Source: SIG440 sp045645805 (GTDB lineage Bacteria > Bacillota > Clostridia > Monoglobales > Monoglobaceae). Taken from it: DNA of 64,000 bases. Location: positions 1 through 64,000 of the forward strand of contig JAZRJL010000083.1 in the NCBI GenBank assembly GCA_045645805.1. Reading direction: 5' to 3'. A model generated the notes under the pieces. It searched no databases and had not been told where the DNA came from. It worked only from the letters and a program-made list of their open reading frames with translations. Made by a program: the position numbers and the translations under genes. Of this stretch, positions 33,808-41,912 are shown one piece after another (position 1 is the stretch's first letter; each line of letters opens with the position of its first letter).

Positions 33808-34569
33808 ATGGAGCAACAAACATCAGGCGTTCAGTCAGTTGAACGTACATTTAAACTGATTGAGCTTTTGTCTGCAAAAAAGGAAATAAGCATAAAAGAG
33901 CTATCTGAAAAGTCGGGGCTCCACAAAGCCACGGTTTTCAGACTTTTAAACACCCTTTCAGGCCTTGGCTATGTTATGCAGAACTCCACAACCGAAAAGT
34001 ACGGATTAAGCCCGAAATTTTTAAGAATTTCATCAAGACTTCTTGAAAATTTTGACATTCGCGAACAGGTGCGACCTTTTCTTGAAAGGCTTTCAAAAAA
34101 CTGCGGCGAAACCGTGCATCTTGTGGAACGCAGCGGCAAAAACGTGGTCTATATCGACAAGTTTGAAGCTCCTAAAAGCTCTATCCGTATGGTTTCCCGT
34201 ATTGGAATGTCACTGCCTATGCCAAATACCGCTGTGGGCAAGGCAATTATGGCAGAGCTTGATGCCGGCGAAATCAAAAAGGTTTGGAAAAGCTGTGACA
34301 TTGTAAAGCACACCGAAAATACAATTACAAGCTTTGACAAATTTTTAGAAGAAATCGAAAATGTCCGCTCAAAGGGCTTTGCAGTTGATAACGAAGAAAA
34401 TGAAAACGGAGTTTTCTGCATTGCGGCGACCTTGCCACGTATCGGCGACAGTCCCGCCCACGCATTCAGCATTTCTGCTCCCATTCAGCGTGCAGACGCA
34501 CAGACCATTGAAAAGAATATCGGGCTTTTAAAGGAAACCCAAAAAGAAATTTGTGAAATTTTAGGTTAA
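33808..34569 (+). CDS. IclR-family transcriptional regulator
   Basis: 253 residues: an N-terminal winged helix (SIKELSEKSGLHKATVFRLLNTL) and a C-terminal effector-binding domain (VHLVERSGKNVVYIDK, GMSLPMPNTAVGKAIMAEL, GVFCIAATLPRIGDSPAHAFSISAP). Members of this family, such as KdgR, repress hexuronate catabolism in response to KDG. Together with the kdgA leader palindrome this suggests local control; inference from context. Confidence 0.9.
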   Translation: MEQQTSGVQSVERTFKLIELLSAKKEISIKELSEKSGLHKATVFRLLNTLSGLGYVMQNSTTEKYGLSPKFLRISSRLLENFDIREQVRPFLERLSKNCGETVHLVERSGKNVVYIDKFEAPKSSIRMVSRIGMSLPMPNTAVGKAIMAELDAGEIKKVWKSCDIVKHTENTITSFDKFLEEIENVRSKGFAVDNEENENGVFCIAATLPRIGDSPAHAFSISAPIQRADAQTIEKNIGLLKETQKEICEILG

Positions 34570-34575
34570 TATTAT

Positions 34576-34612
34576 AAAGGTCACAGCAAAAAGCTGTGAC
34601 CTTTGTTTTTCT
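34576..34612. terminator. Bidirectional terminator between iclR and mscL
   Basis: Stem AAAGGTCACAGC/GCTGTGACCTTT with a short A-rich loop; T-run GTTTTTCTT on the plus strand and an AT-rich tail on the minus strand. Confidence 0.85.
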
Positions 34613-35040
34613 TATTCCTCTTCAATTTGTGCCTTTTCCTTTAAAAGGTCACGGATTTCAGCGAGCAGCTCTGCCTCGGTGGGAGCCTTTGGCTCTTCAG
34701 GTGCTGGTGCTTCCTCTTCTTTTTTAGCAAATTTCTCCTTTGCCTTTCCGATGGCACTTACAACCATAAACATTGAGAACGCAATGATAAGAAAGCTTAC
34801 AATATTCTGAATAAAGTTTCCGTAAAGAATAGCCGCCTCGGGTGTTGTTTCTGTCGCCTCGGCAAGAACAACCTTGAGGGACTTGAAATCCATTCCCGCA
34901 GTAATACGGCCAAAGACCGGCATAACAATATCATTAACCAGCGAGTTTACAATCGTCCCGAAAGCACCGCCGACAATAACGCCGACAGCCATATCAACAA
35001 CGTTGCCTTTAAGGGCAAAATTCTTAAATTCTTTCAACAT
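34612..35040 (-). CDS. mscL: Large-conductance mechanosensitive channel
   Basis: Releases solutes on hypo-osmotic shock. 142 residues: amphipathic N-terminus MLKEFKNFALKGNVVDMAVGVIVGGAFG with pore helix TM1, then NDIVMPVFGRITAG, a periplasm-side loop, TM2 (IVSFLIIAFSMFMVV) and a charged cytosolic tail rich in Glu/Pro. ATG 35040 has AAAGGAG; in-frame codons further upstream are leader. Confidence 0.96.
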   Translation of the reverse strand: MLKEFKNFALKGNVVDMAVGVIVGGAFGTIVNSLVNDIVMPVFGRITAGMDFKSLKVVLAEATETTPEAAILYGNFIQNIVSFLIIAFSMFMVVSAIGKAKEKFAKKEEEAPAPEEPKAPTEAELLAEIRDLLKEKAQIEEE

Positions 35041-35155
35041 AATTATATTTCTCCTTTTTCTTCGGTTTTTTAAAGTATACCAAAAAAGCGTATATTTTGT
35101 CAAGTCTTGTCAAATTCTGCTGTGTTAAAATCAAAAAGGGGAAACTTCTCTCAAA

Positions 35156-36154
35156 CTACGGACAAAAAACCTTGCCCGTTGCCCACAGACACGCTCCGCA
35201 GGTGGGTTTTTCGTTATACATACAATCCTCAATATTCTGCTCCCTCAATTCGCAGCCCTCGCAAAGAGTGCAGGTGGGGAAATCAAAAACCTTAACTCTT
35301 TCACGAAATTCAGTGTATTCCCCGCCCGTATATATATCATAAAGTGGCGTATCATTTACATTTCCAAAGCTGTGCGAGTATACTGTCCGTTCAAGGTCAA
35401 ACATAAAGGTCTTTGACGAGTGCAGAAGCTGCATACACGGCACAACACTTCCGTCCCACTTGACAAAGCACATATCCTCTTTAACAAATGGGCAATATTC
35501 GCATTTCTTTTTCTCATAACCCACACCATATCTTGACATTTTGCCTACGTGAATATCCTTTTTGTAAAATTCCCGTGCATCAGCATTGGGTATACCCGGT
35601 ATTGCATGGCTTACATTAATAATATCCACCTTGTATTTGTCCGCAAAAGCGTTTATAAGTTCAAGCTGTGCCTCGTTTTCAGCCATTACAACAAAGGTGA
35701 TACCAAGCTGAACAGCCGTACCTTTTCGTAATTGATTGAACATTTCAATACTTTTGGTTATGGTCTCGAATCTTCCGCCAAGGCGGATTTTTTCATATTC
35801 CTCTTTGGAAAATCCGTCCATTGAAATCCACAGACGGGTAAGTCCATTTTCGATAAGTATCTTGCTTGCCTCAGCCGAAAGACAGGTTCCGTTTGTGATA
35901 AGCTCAACATTTTTGCAATTTTCCGCCGCCATTTTCACCATTTTGTCAATACGTCTGTGAACCAACGGTTCACCCATACCGCCAAAAAACACCGTCTCGG
36001 GTTTATGTTCGTTTATGTAATCAAACACCCGTTCAATCGTTTCGTCAGACATACTTCCGATTTCCTCGTCAATCCAGGTATGCCGGAAGCACATCTTGCC
36101 GGAAAGATTGCAGGCAGAGGTAGGCTCAATATATAATTTTTTAATTATGTCCAT
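35156..36154 (-). CDS. Radical SAM/SPASM protein with one cluster cysteine replaced
   Basis: 332 residues. The N-terminus LYIEPTSACNL and FRHTW resembles SPASM-type enzymes such as the tungsten-oxidoreductase-associated maturases. The CX3CX2C motif that binds the SAM cluster reads C15-NLS-G19-KM-C22: the middle Cys is Gly (codon GGC, 36098-36100). Barrel motifs are kept (FFGGMGEPLVH, ELITNGTCLS), as is the Cys-rich SPASM region (CEYCPF...CFVKWDGSVVPCMQ, CTLCEGC, CGAC). Either the enzyme is inactive, a recent point mutant, or this position carries an error. No tungsten oxidoreductase gene is nearby. Confidence 0.85.
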   Translation of the reverse strand: MDIIKKLYIEPTSACNLSGKMCFRHTWIDEEIGSMSDETIERVFDYINEHKPETVFFGGMGEPLVHRRIDKMVKMAAENCKNVELITNGTCLSAEASKILIENGLTRLWISMDGFSKEEYEKIRLGGRFETITKSIEMFNQLRKGTAVQLGITFVVMAENEAQLELINAFADKYKVDIINVSHAIPGIPNADAREFYKKDIHVGKMSRYGVGYEKKKCEYCPFVKEDMCFVKWDGSVVPCMQLLHSSKTFMFDLERTVYSHSFGNVNDTPLYDIYTGGEYTEFRERVKVFDFPTCTLCEGCELREQNIEDCMYNEKPTCGACLWATGKVFCP

Positions 36155-36186
36155 AATATTCTCTCCATCCAACTATGATTTGCGGG

Positions 36187-36654
36187 TTAATAGTTATAAA
36201 TCTTCTTAGCAGGGTTTTGTTCCATATAAGAAAGGTGCATAACATAATCCCTTTCATCACGGATAATGTGTTCATAAAATGATTTCTGCCATACAGAAAA
36301 ACCAACTTTTTTGGAAACCCATCGTTTCATCTGACCAACAACTCTCATTATCGTAGGGGCGGATAATATCCGCCCGTTATCATCTTTTGAAATCTTTAAA
36401 ATCAAATGTATATGGTCAGGCATTATTACATATTCATCAACCTTTACATTCGAGTAGTGCTTTGCAATCGAGTCTATTGCTGTTTTTGCAATTTTACCTT
36501 TTAAGGACAAATTTGGGCGGATAATATCCGCCCCTACGTTGTTTGCCCAGAACAAAGGCTTTCTGTTTTTCGTACACAACGTTATGAAATAATAACCGTT
36601 TTGTGAATAATCGTATTCCTTCAACCGTAAATTCTTTCTTTTGGGATACTCCAT
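36187..36654 (-). CDS. REP-associated tyrosine transposase (RAYT, Y1_Tnp family)
   Basis: A 155-residue IS200-like single-strand transposase: YDYSQNGYYFITLCT at the start, the HUH motif MPDHIHLIL, and WQKSFYEHIIRDERDYVMHLSYMEQNPAKK with the catalytic Tyr region. No IS ends flank it, as is usual for RAYTs. Two GTAG-headed palindromes lie inside the ORF in opposite orientation and encode VGADIIRP and NGRILSAPT. Similar palindromes are scattered over the window and are its likely substrates (inference). Confidence 0.88.
   Translation of the reverse strand: MEYPKRKNLRLKEYDYSQNGYYFITLCTKNRKPLFWANNVGADIIRPNLSLKGKIAKTAIDSIAKHYSNVKVDEYVIMPDHIHLILKISKDDNGRILSAPTIMRVVGQMKRWVSKKVGFSVWQKSFYEHIIRDERDYVMHLSYMEQNPAKKIYNY
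36353..36375 (+). repeat. REP-like palindrome inside the RAYT gene, copy 1
   Basis: GTAG followed by GGGCGGATA/TATCCGCCC, coding on the opposite strand for NGRILSAPT. Confidence 0.75.
36515..36537 (-). repeat. REP-like palindrome inside the RAYT gene, copy 2
   Basis: Same palindrome as at 36353 but inverted, GTAG on the minus strand; encodes VGADIIRP in frame. The two copies form a REPIN-like inverted pair 139 bp apart. Confidence 0.75.
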
Positions 36655-36750
36655 GCCAAATCACCCGTACAAAAATTATATCAACCACATTGTAGCACAG
36701 TTTCAGCAAAAGGTAAAGCACAGATTTTAATATTTTTTGCGTAATATCGG

Positions 36751-36779
36751 TAGACAAACACGTTAAAAAGTAGTATAAT
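36751..36779 (+). promoter_or_regulatory. typA promoter
   Basis: TAGACA (36751-36756), 17 bp, TATAAT (36774-36779), 49 bp before the ATG. Confidence 0.7.
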
Positions 36780-36828
36780 TAGTATTTGTGTAAAAAAGAA
36801 TATATTCCGGAATAAGGAGTTTTTTTAT

Positions 36829-38652
36829 ATGAAAAGAGAAGATTTAAGAAACATTGCAATTATTGCCCACGTTGACCACGGAAAGACCACATTGGTTGAC
36901 GAAATGCTGAAGCAGGGCGGTATCTACCGTGAAAATCAGGTTGCACCCGACCGTGTTATGGACAACGGCGATTTAGAGCGTGAACGCGGAATTACAATCC
37001 TTGCAAAAAACACCTCCGTTTTCTACAACGGTATAAAAATGAACATTATTGACACTCCCGGTCACGCTGACTTCAGCGGCGAGGTGGAAAGAATTCTGAA
37101 AATGGTAAACGGTGTCATTCTGCTTGTTGACGCTGCCGAAGGCCCTATGCCCCAGACCAGATTTGTTCTGCAAAAGGCGCTTGAAATGCAGCACCGCATA
37201 ATTATTGTTGTGAACAAGATGGACCGTCCCGATGCACGTCTTGACGAAATCCCCGACGAGGTTTTAGAGCTTCTTTTAGACCTTAACGCAAACGACGAGC
37301 AAATCGACAGTCCTATTATCTTTTGTTCGGGCAGGGCAGGTACAGCAACCCTTAACCCCCATGTTCCGGGCGAAAATCTTGAGCTTTTGTTCAAAACCAT
37401 TATCGAGCATATTCCCGCCCCCGAGGGCGACCCTGACGGTGAGCTGCAAATGCTTGTTTCGTCAATTGACTACAATGACTATGTAGGCAGAATGGCTATC
37501 GGCAGAATTGAACGAGGCAGAATTCGCCAGAATCAGGAAGTTACTGTGTGCGACTTTCATCAAAAGCACGCACCATACAAAGCAAAGATTGCCAATATGT
37601 ATCAGATAGACGGACTGGGCAAGACCCCTGTTGACCACGCCGAGGTGGGCGACATTGTGTGTATTTCGGGCATTACCGACATTACTATCGGCGACACCGT
37701 TACATCACCCCTTGACCCCACACCATTGCCCTTTGTAAAGATTGGTGAGCCTACTATTGAAATGACATTTTCGGTAAATGACAGCCCCTTTGCAGGCAGA
37801 GAGGGCAAGTTTGTAACTTCAAGACAGCTGCGTGACCGCCTGCAAAAAGAGCTTTTAAAGGACGTATCTCTCCGTGTTGAAGATGGTGACACCACCGATA
37901 CCTTCCGTGTGGCAGGCAGGGGCGAAATGCATATTTCAATTCTGATTGAAACAATGCGCCGTGAGGGCTTTGAATTTGCAGTAAGCACACCCAGAGTTCT
38001 TTTCAAGGAAATTGACGGCGTGCTTTGCGAGCCTATTGAAAAGCTGCTGATTGACGTGCCTGAGACCTCAATGGGTGCGGTTATGGAAAAGCTTGGCTCT
38101 CGCAAGGGTGAGCTTTGCCAGATGGCACCTCAGGGAACAGACCGTATGCGTCTTGAATATCTTATTCCTGCCCGTGGACTACTTGGCTACCGCAACGAAT
38201 TTTTGACCGATACCAAGGGCGAGGGAATTTTAAGCTCGGTATTTTTTGAATATCAACCCTACAAGGGTGATATTACACGCCGCTACACAGGTTCACTTGT
38301 ATCCTTTGATACAGGCGAGGCTGTTGGCTATGGATTGTTTAAAATTCAGGACAGAGGCTCTCTGTTTATCGAGCCTGGAACACCCGTTTACGAGGGTATG
38401 ATTGTTGGTATCAATCCCAAGCTTGAGGATATGGCGGTTAATGTCTGCAAAAAGAAGCAGCTTACCAACACCCGAGCCTCGGGCAGTGATGAAGCATTAA
38501 AGCTTGTACCGCCAATCAGGCTGAGCCTTGAAATGTGTATTGAATTTTTGGCAGATGACGAGCTGTTGGAGGTAACACCAAAAAACCTTCGTTTGAGAAA
38601 ACGTATTTTAAATACACAATTAAGACTCAAAGATAAGGCAAGAAATAAATAG
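36829..38652 (+). CDS. typA: Ribosome-associated GTPase TypA/BipA
   Basis: A translational GTPase used under stress and low temperature. 607 residues: G1 AHVDHGKTTLVD, G2 ERERGITI, G3 DTPGHADFSGE, G4 NKMDRPDA, then EF-G-like domains 2, 3 and 5 and the TypA-specific C-terminal domain (YLIPARGLLGYRNEFLT, RLRKRIL). AAGGAG precedes the ATG. Transcribed alone. Confidence 0.98.
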   Translation: MKREDLRNIAIIAHVDHGKTTLVDEMLKQGGIYRENQVAPDRVMDNGDLERERGITILAKNTSVFYNGIKMNIIDTPGHADFSGEVERILKMVNGVILLVDAAEGPMPQTRFVLQKALEMQHRIIIVVNKMDRPDARLDEIPDEVLELLLDLNANDEQIDSPIIFCSGRAGTATLNPHVPGENLELLFKTIIEHIPAPEGDPDGELQMLVSSIDYNDYVGRMAIGRIERGRIRQNQEVTVCDFHQKHAPYKAKIANMYQIDGLGKTPVDHAEVGDIVCISGITDITIGDTVTSPLDPTPLPFVKIGEPTIEMTFSVNDSPFAGREGKFVTSRQLRDRLQKELLKDVSLRVEDGDTTDTFRVAGRGEMHISILIETMRREGFEFAVSTPRVLFKEIDGVLCEPIEKLLIDVPETSMGAVMEKLGSRKGELCQMAPQGTDRMRLEYLIPARGLLGYRNEFLTDTKGEGILSSVFFEYQPYKGDITRRYTGSLVSFDTGEAVGYGLFKIQDRGSLFIEPGTPVYEGMIVGINPKLEDMAVNVCKKKQLTNTRASGSDEALKLVPPIRLSLEMCIEFLADDELLEVTPKNLRLRKRILNTQLRLKDKARNK

Positions 38653-38707
38653 GGACATAAATAGGGGCGATGTTTACATCGCTCCTTATTGTTGCCGTAG
38701 TAGGTCA

Positions 38708-38787
38708 CGGGCGGTTGATAACCGCCCGTACAATGTAGAGGTCGGCGTCCCTGACGACCCGTGCATGAGGGCACAGAACCCCCCTAC
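38708..38787. repeat. REP-like palindrome cluster
   Basis: 38708-38731 CGGGCGGTT/AACCGCCCG with a GTAC head on the minus strand; 38735-38760 GTAGAGGTCG/CGACC on plus; 38762-38787 a GTAGGGGGG-headed hairpin on minus. The last two face each other like a REPIN. Confidence 0.6.
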
Positions 38788-38808
38788 TATTTTTACATTC
38801 TCGTCAAA

Positions 38809-39019
38809 GAGGATAGGAAAAATTGAGTTAGAATGAGCAAACTGAACCCGAAGGCGTACTTGTGTACGTTGAGAGGTGAAGTTTGCTTATAGCAAAAGGC
38901 TTAAAATCTTAAACTCTGATATAGTGAGATTTTTTCATTTTTATCGCAAATATATATCATATGACAAACCTCTTTATTTTCCCTTTGCCTTTTGCGGTCT
39001 AAACAATTTTTACATCCTC
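38809..39019 (-). repeat. 3' three-way-junction element, copy B
   Basis: Overlaps the last codons of the GHL10-SLH gene; the element supplies its TAA stop (GAGGATG-TAA). P1 GAGGAT/ATCCTC, P2 GCAAAC/GTTTGC with inner ACC/GGT and GCGTAC/GTACG, P3 GCAAAAGGC/GCCTTTTGC. P2 and P3 pairs differ from copies A and D on both strands. Confidence 0.75.
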
Positions 39020-40770
39020 ATTAGCCTTGCCAACATCACCGCACACTCTGCCCTTGTGGCATTACCGCGGGGCAAAAATGCTCCTGTTTCATAGCCTTGA
39101 AGAATACCCTCTTCAACAAGAACGGCTACACCATTCCTTGCATAATCCGAAACCTGATTTCCGTCGGTGAACTTTTTGTCAAGGTCTGTACTACCTTTTT
39201 CAGGCAGCTTACCCTGACGGCTCATTACACGATGGGCAAGGGTTGCCATATCCTCACGGGTAATCAAGCCCTGTGGGTCAAAAATTTTTCCGTCCCTGCC
39301 GTTTGTAAAACCAAGTGCCTTAGCAATTCCAATCTCTTTGTAATAGTATTTATCCTCGGTCACGTCCTCAAAATTTTCGTTAAACGGTACATTCTGCTTT
39401 GTAAGTCGCACCAGCATCACCATAAAATCAGCACGTGTGACCTGACGGCTGCAGCCAAAGCTCCCGTCGCCCATCCCCTTGACAATTCCGCTTTCATAAA
39501 GCTTTTCAATTGCTTCCTCTGCCCAGGGATAATCTTTTGTATCCCAAAACAGCCTTAACTCTGCAATGTTTTCATTTCTTAATGCTTCACTTATCTTTTT
39601 GTTTTGCGTAATACTTCCAAGCCTGTACTGCACAAAACCTTTACAATTTTTTAAAGCTTTTATTTGTCCAAGCTGTTTTTTAAGCTCTGCTATGCCCTTG
39701 TCGCCGTACCACACCGAGCTTTGATTTTCTTCCTCGGCAGCCTTGTAAACACCCTGACCTATGCACAGTGCCACGTCGGTACCTTCAACAGTATCACTCC
39801 ACCATTTTGAAACCGTCTCAAAATTCGCGAGGGGGTGCCCGTTCTCCCAGTAAATTTGAGGGATAATAAGGTCCACAAGACCCTCCTTAACCCAAAGTCT
39901 TGTATCGGCATAATAGTCATAATACGCCTGCTTGCCGGTTGTATTGCTGCCATCGGGATGAGATTCCTTGTTTGCCCATATCCCCGACGGACTTACCGAA
40001 AACATAATGTCCGACTTCTGCTTTTTTATAGCCTTGCCAAGCTCACGTACAAGCTTTGTGGTATTGTCACGTCTCCAATCCCCTATTTCAGAGAATTTAC
40101 CGCCATATTTTGAAAAGGTCTCGCTGTCAGGAAAGGCACTTGACGGATAGAAATAATCGTCAATATGAATTCCATCAATGTCATAGTTTTTTACAAGCTC
40201 CACCGCCCCGTCAATCACCAGCTTAACAGACTCAGGCTCGCCGGGGTTTAAATAAAGCTTTCCGTCAGTATGTTTAACCGCAAGATCAGGATATTTTTTT
40301 GCAATGCTTTGGTCGCAAAGACTTTCGCTGTCCGCAGCCGATGCAGTTATGCGATAAGGATTTATCCATGCGTGAAGCTTTATATCGTTTTTATGTGCAA
40401 GATCAACTATGTATAAAAGGGGGTCAAAACCGTCATTTGGTGCTGCTCCCTCGTTCCCTGTCAGATACCTTGACCAGGGATATATTTCGGACTTGTAAAA
40501 CGCATCCCCCGAGGGTCTTACCTGCAAAAACAAGGTATTAAACCCGTGTGCCTTTGCATCATCAATCAGTTTTTCGGCGGACTTTTTCAATTCGTCAGAA
40601 TTTTGTGTGGGTTTTTCAGGATAATCCATTGAATAAAGGGTTGCCGCCCACACACCACGGATTTCGCTGTCCACAGCAAGAACACCGCCGTTTTTGCCCT
40701 CAGGCAGGGCTGACCCGACAACACAAAGTATCCCCAAAAGAACACACATTGCTTTTATGGTTTTTGTCAC
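39010..40770 (-). CDS. Secreted glycoside hydrolase-like (GHL10) protein with SLH domains
   Basis: 586 residues. A signal peptide (MTKTIKAMCVLLGILCVVGSALP) is followed by a GHL10/DUF187 TIM-barrel (RGVWAATLYSMDYP, GFNTLFLQVRPSGDAFY, YDIDGIHIDDYFYP, MFSVSPSGIWANK, LIIPQIYW), then three S-layer homology domains (about 410-586: WAEEAIEKLYESGIVKG, YKEIGIAKALGF, YARNGVAVLVEEGI). It is likely anchored to pyruvylated cell-wall polymer and acts on peptidoglycan or glycans. GTG 40770 has AAGGTGAT upstream; an in-frame GTG nine codons earlier overlaps that site. Confidence 0.9.
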   Translation of the reverse strand: MTKTIKAMCVLLGILCVVGSALPEGKNGGVLAVDSEIRGVWAATLYSMDYPEKPTQNSDELKKSAEKLIDDAKAHGFNTLFLQVRPSGDAFYKSEIYPWSRYLTGNEGAAPNDGFDPLLYIVDLAHKNDIKLHAWINPYRITASAADSESLCDQSIAKKYPDLAVKHTDGKLYLNPGEPESVKLVIDGAVELVKNYDIDGIHIDDYFYPSSAFPDSETFSKYGGKFSEIGDWRRDNTTKLVRELGKAIKKQKSDIMFSVSPSGIWANKESHPDGSNTTGKQAYYDYYADTRLWVKEGLVDLIIPQIYWENGHPLANFETVSKWWSDTVEGTDVALCIGQGVYKAAEEENQSSVWYGDKGIAELKKQLGQIKALKNCKGFVQYRLGSITQNKKISEALRNENIAELRLFWDTKDYPWAEEAIEKLYESGIVKGMGDGSFGCSRQVTRADFMVMLVRLTKQNVPFNENFEDVTEDKYYYKEIGIAKALGFTNGRDGKIFDPQGLITREDMATLAHRVMSRQGKLPEKGSTDLDKKFTDGNQVSDYARNGVAVLVEEGILQGYETGAFLPRGNATRAECAVMLARLMRM

Positions 40771-40850
40771 GGTTTTATCACCTTTCCTTTCTCGCACAGT
40801 ATTTAATGACTTACATAAACTGTATATAAAAAGCTTTATGGAGGTTTAAT

Positions 40851-41330
40851 ATGCTTAATGTTTTTGATGCAATTGCCCGTATGACAGGAAGCCTTGAATA
40901 CCCCGACATACACGGCACTGTAAAATTTCTTGAGGTTTCTGACGGCACCTGGGTCGAAGCCGAAATCTTTGGTCTGCCTGATTTCAGCGAAAAAACCGAC
41001 AACTCGCCCCAGACAGGACCTTTCGCCTTTCATATTCACGAAAACGAAACCTGTGGTGCTCTTGCGGGGGATAATCCCTTTATGGCAGCAGGTGGACACT
41101 GGAATCCCGACGACCAGCCCCACGGCAACCACGCAGGGGACTTTCCCATACTTCTTTCAAACGGCGGAACGGCAAAAATGCTGTTTTTTACCGACCGTTT
41201 TGTCCCCGACGAGGTAATCGACAAGTCGGTGGTAATCCATCTTTCTCCCGATGACTATACTACACAGCCCGCAATGGGCGGCAAGCGTATTGCCTGTGGC
41301 CAGATTGTTGCTATGTCAGAAAATATATAA
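40851..41330 (+). CDS. Cu/Zn superoxide dismutase family protein without signal peptide
   Basis: 159 residues with the full metal set: H61 and H63 (FHIHE), bridging H83 (GGHWNP), H91, H94 and D97 (HGNHAGDFP) and H130 (VVIHLSPDD). The disulfide pair is C68/C149 and the channel arginine R146. No export signal is visible, so it is predicted cytosolic, unusual because bacterial Cu/Zn SODs are mostly exported. A GGAGG site precedes the ATG. Single gene with its own terminator. Confidence 0.9.
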   Translation: MLNVFDAIARMTGSLEYPDIHGTVKFLEVSDGTWVEAEIFGLPDFSEKTDNSPQTGPFAFHIHENETCGALAGDNPFMAAGGHWNPDDQPHGNHAGDFPILLSNGGTAKMLFFTDRFVPDEVIDKSVVIHLSPDDYTTQPAMGGKRIACGQIVAMSENI

Positions 41331-41387
41331 CATTATTGTATAACATACATCCTCTGCCGTCAAGGCAAATATTGTCGATTGGGTAAA

Positions 41388-41427
41388 ACACAAAAGGCTG
41401 TCCTTTTAAAAAGACAGCCCTTTGTGT
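41388..41427 (+). terminator. Terminator of the SOD gene
   Basis: Stem ACACAAA and GGCTGTC paired with GACAGCC and TTTGTGT, followed by TTGTGTGG. From here to 41590 I see no feature. Confidence 0.75.
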
Positions 41428-41591
41428 TTGTGTGGCAACAATCATAATAAAAGATATAACATCTTTCCTTTATATGGTAGCATAACAATATACCATTGTT
41501 GTCTACATACGTATTCGCCATATTGCTGAATTTATAATATATCGGTTTGAGGCGTTATAGCGACCGGCATCCCCAACGTTACATTTTTCAC

Positions 41592-41706
41592 CCACCTCAC
41601 CACCGCTTTAACAAGCGGAGCCTCTCCTCAAGGAGAAGCCTTTGTTTGTATTTTTTACAAGGCTTCCCCTTGAGGGGAAGCTGTCACGAAGTGACTGATG
41701 AGGTGG
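41592..41706. mobile_element. MITE-like palindromic repeat, intergenic copy
   Basis: 115 bp, closely related to the copy inside the PAP2 gene: same CCACCTCA/TGAGGTGG ends, same CTCCT/AGGAG and GCTTCCCCT/AGGGGAAGC hairpins, different spacer. Ends with a GTCAC/GTGAC hairpin. Confidence 0.8.
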
Positions 41707-41721
41707 AAATTTTTCTTTTAT

Positions 41722-41905
41722 GAGGATAGGAAAAAATGATTCAGAATGAAAAAACGCCATCCCGAAGGCGTACTTTGTGTACTCCGAGAGGTGGCGTTTG
41801 TTTATAGCAAAAAGGTAACGGACCGTCGAGGACGCCGGTCCCTACAACATATTCTGGAAAAATTTGCAATTACCTTTTTGCGTTCTGGATTATTTTTACA
41901 GCCCC
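41722..41905 (-). repeat. 3' three-way-junction element, copy C, with nested REP
   Basis: Begins 7 bp behind the AI-2E permease stop. P2 is AAACGCC/GGCGTTT, changed on both sides against copies B and D. P3 GCAAAAAGGTAA/TTACCTTTTTGC is perfect. A GTAG-headed palindrome (41820-41845, GGACCG/CGGTCC) sits in the P3 loop. P1 is poorly kept (GAGGAT against CAGCCCC). Confidence 0.72.
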
Positions 41906-41912
41906 TTTTAAA

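Noticed and set aside
34576..34612. Regulatory operator between iclR and mscL
   Set aside because: The perfect stem with T-runs between convergent gene ends is best explained as a terminator.
35156..36154. Tungsten oxidoreductase maturation cluster
   Set aside because: The radical SAM protein resembles such maturases but no aldehyde oxidoreductase or pterin genes are in the window.
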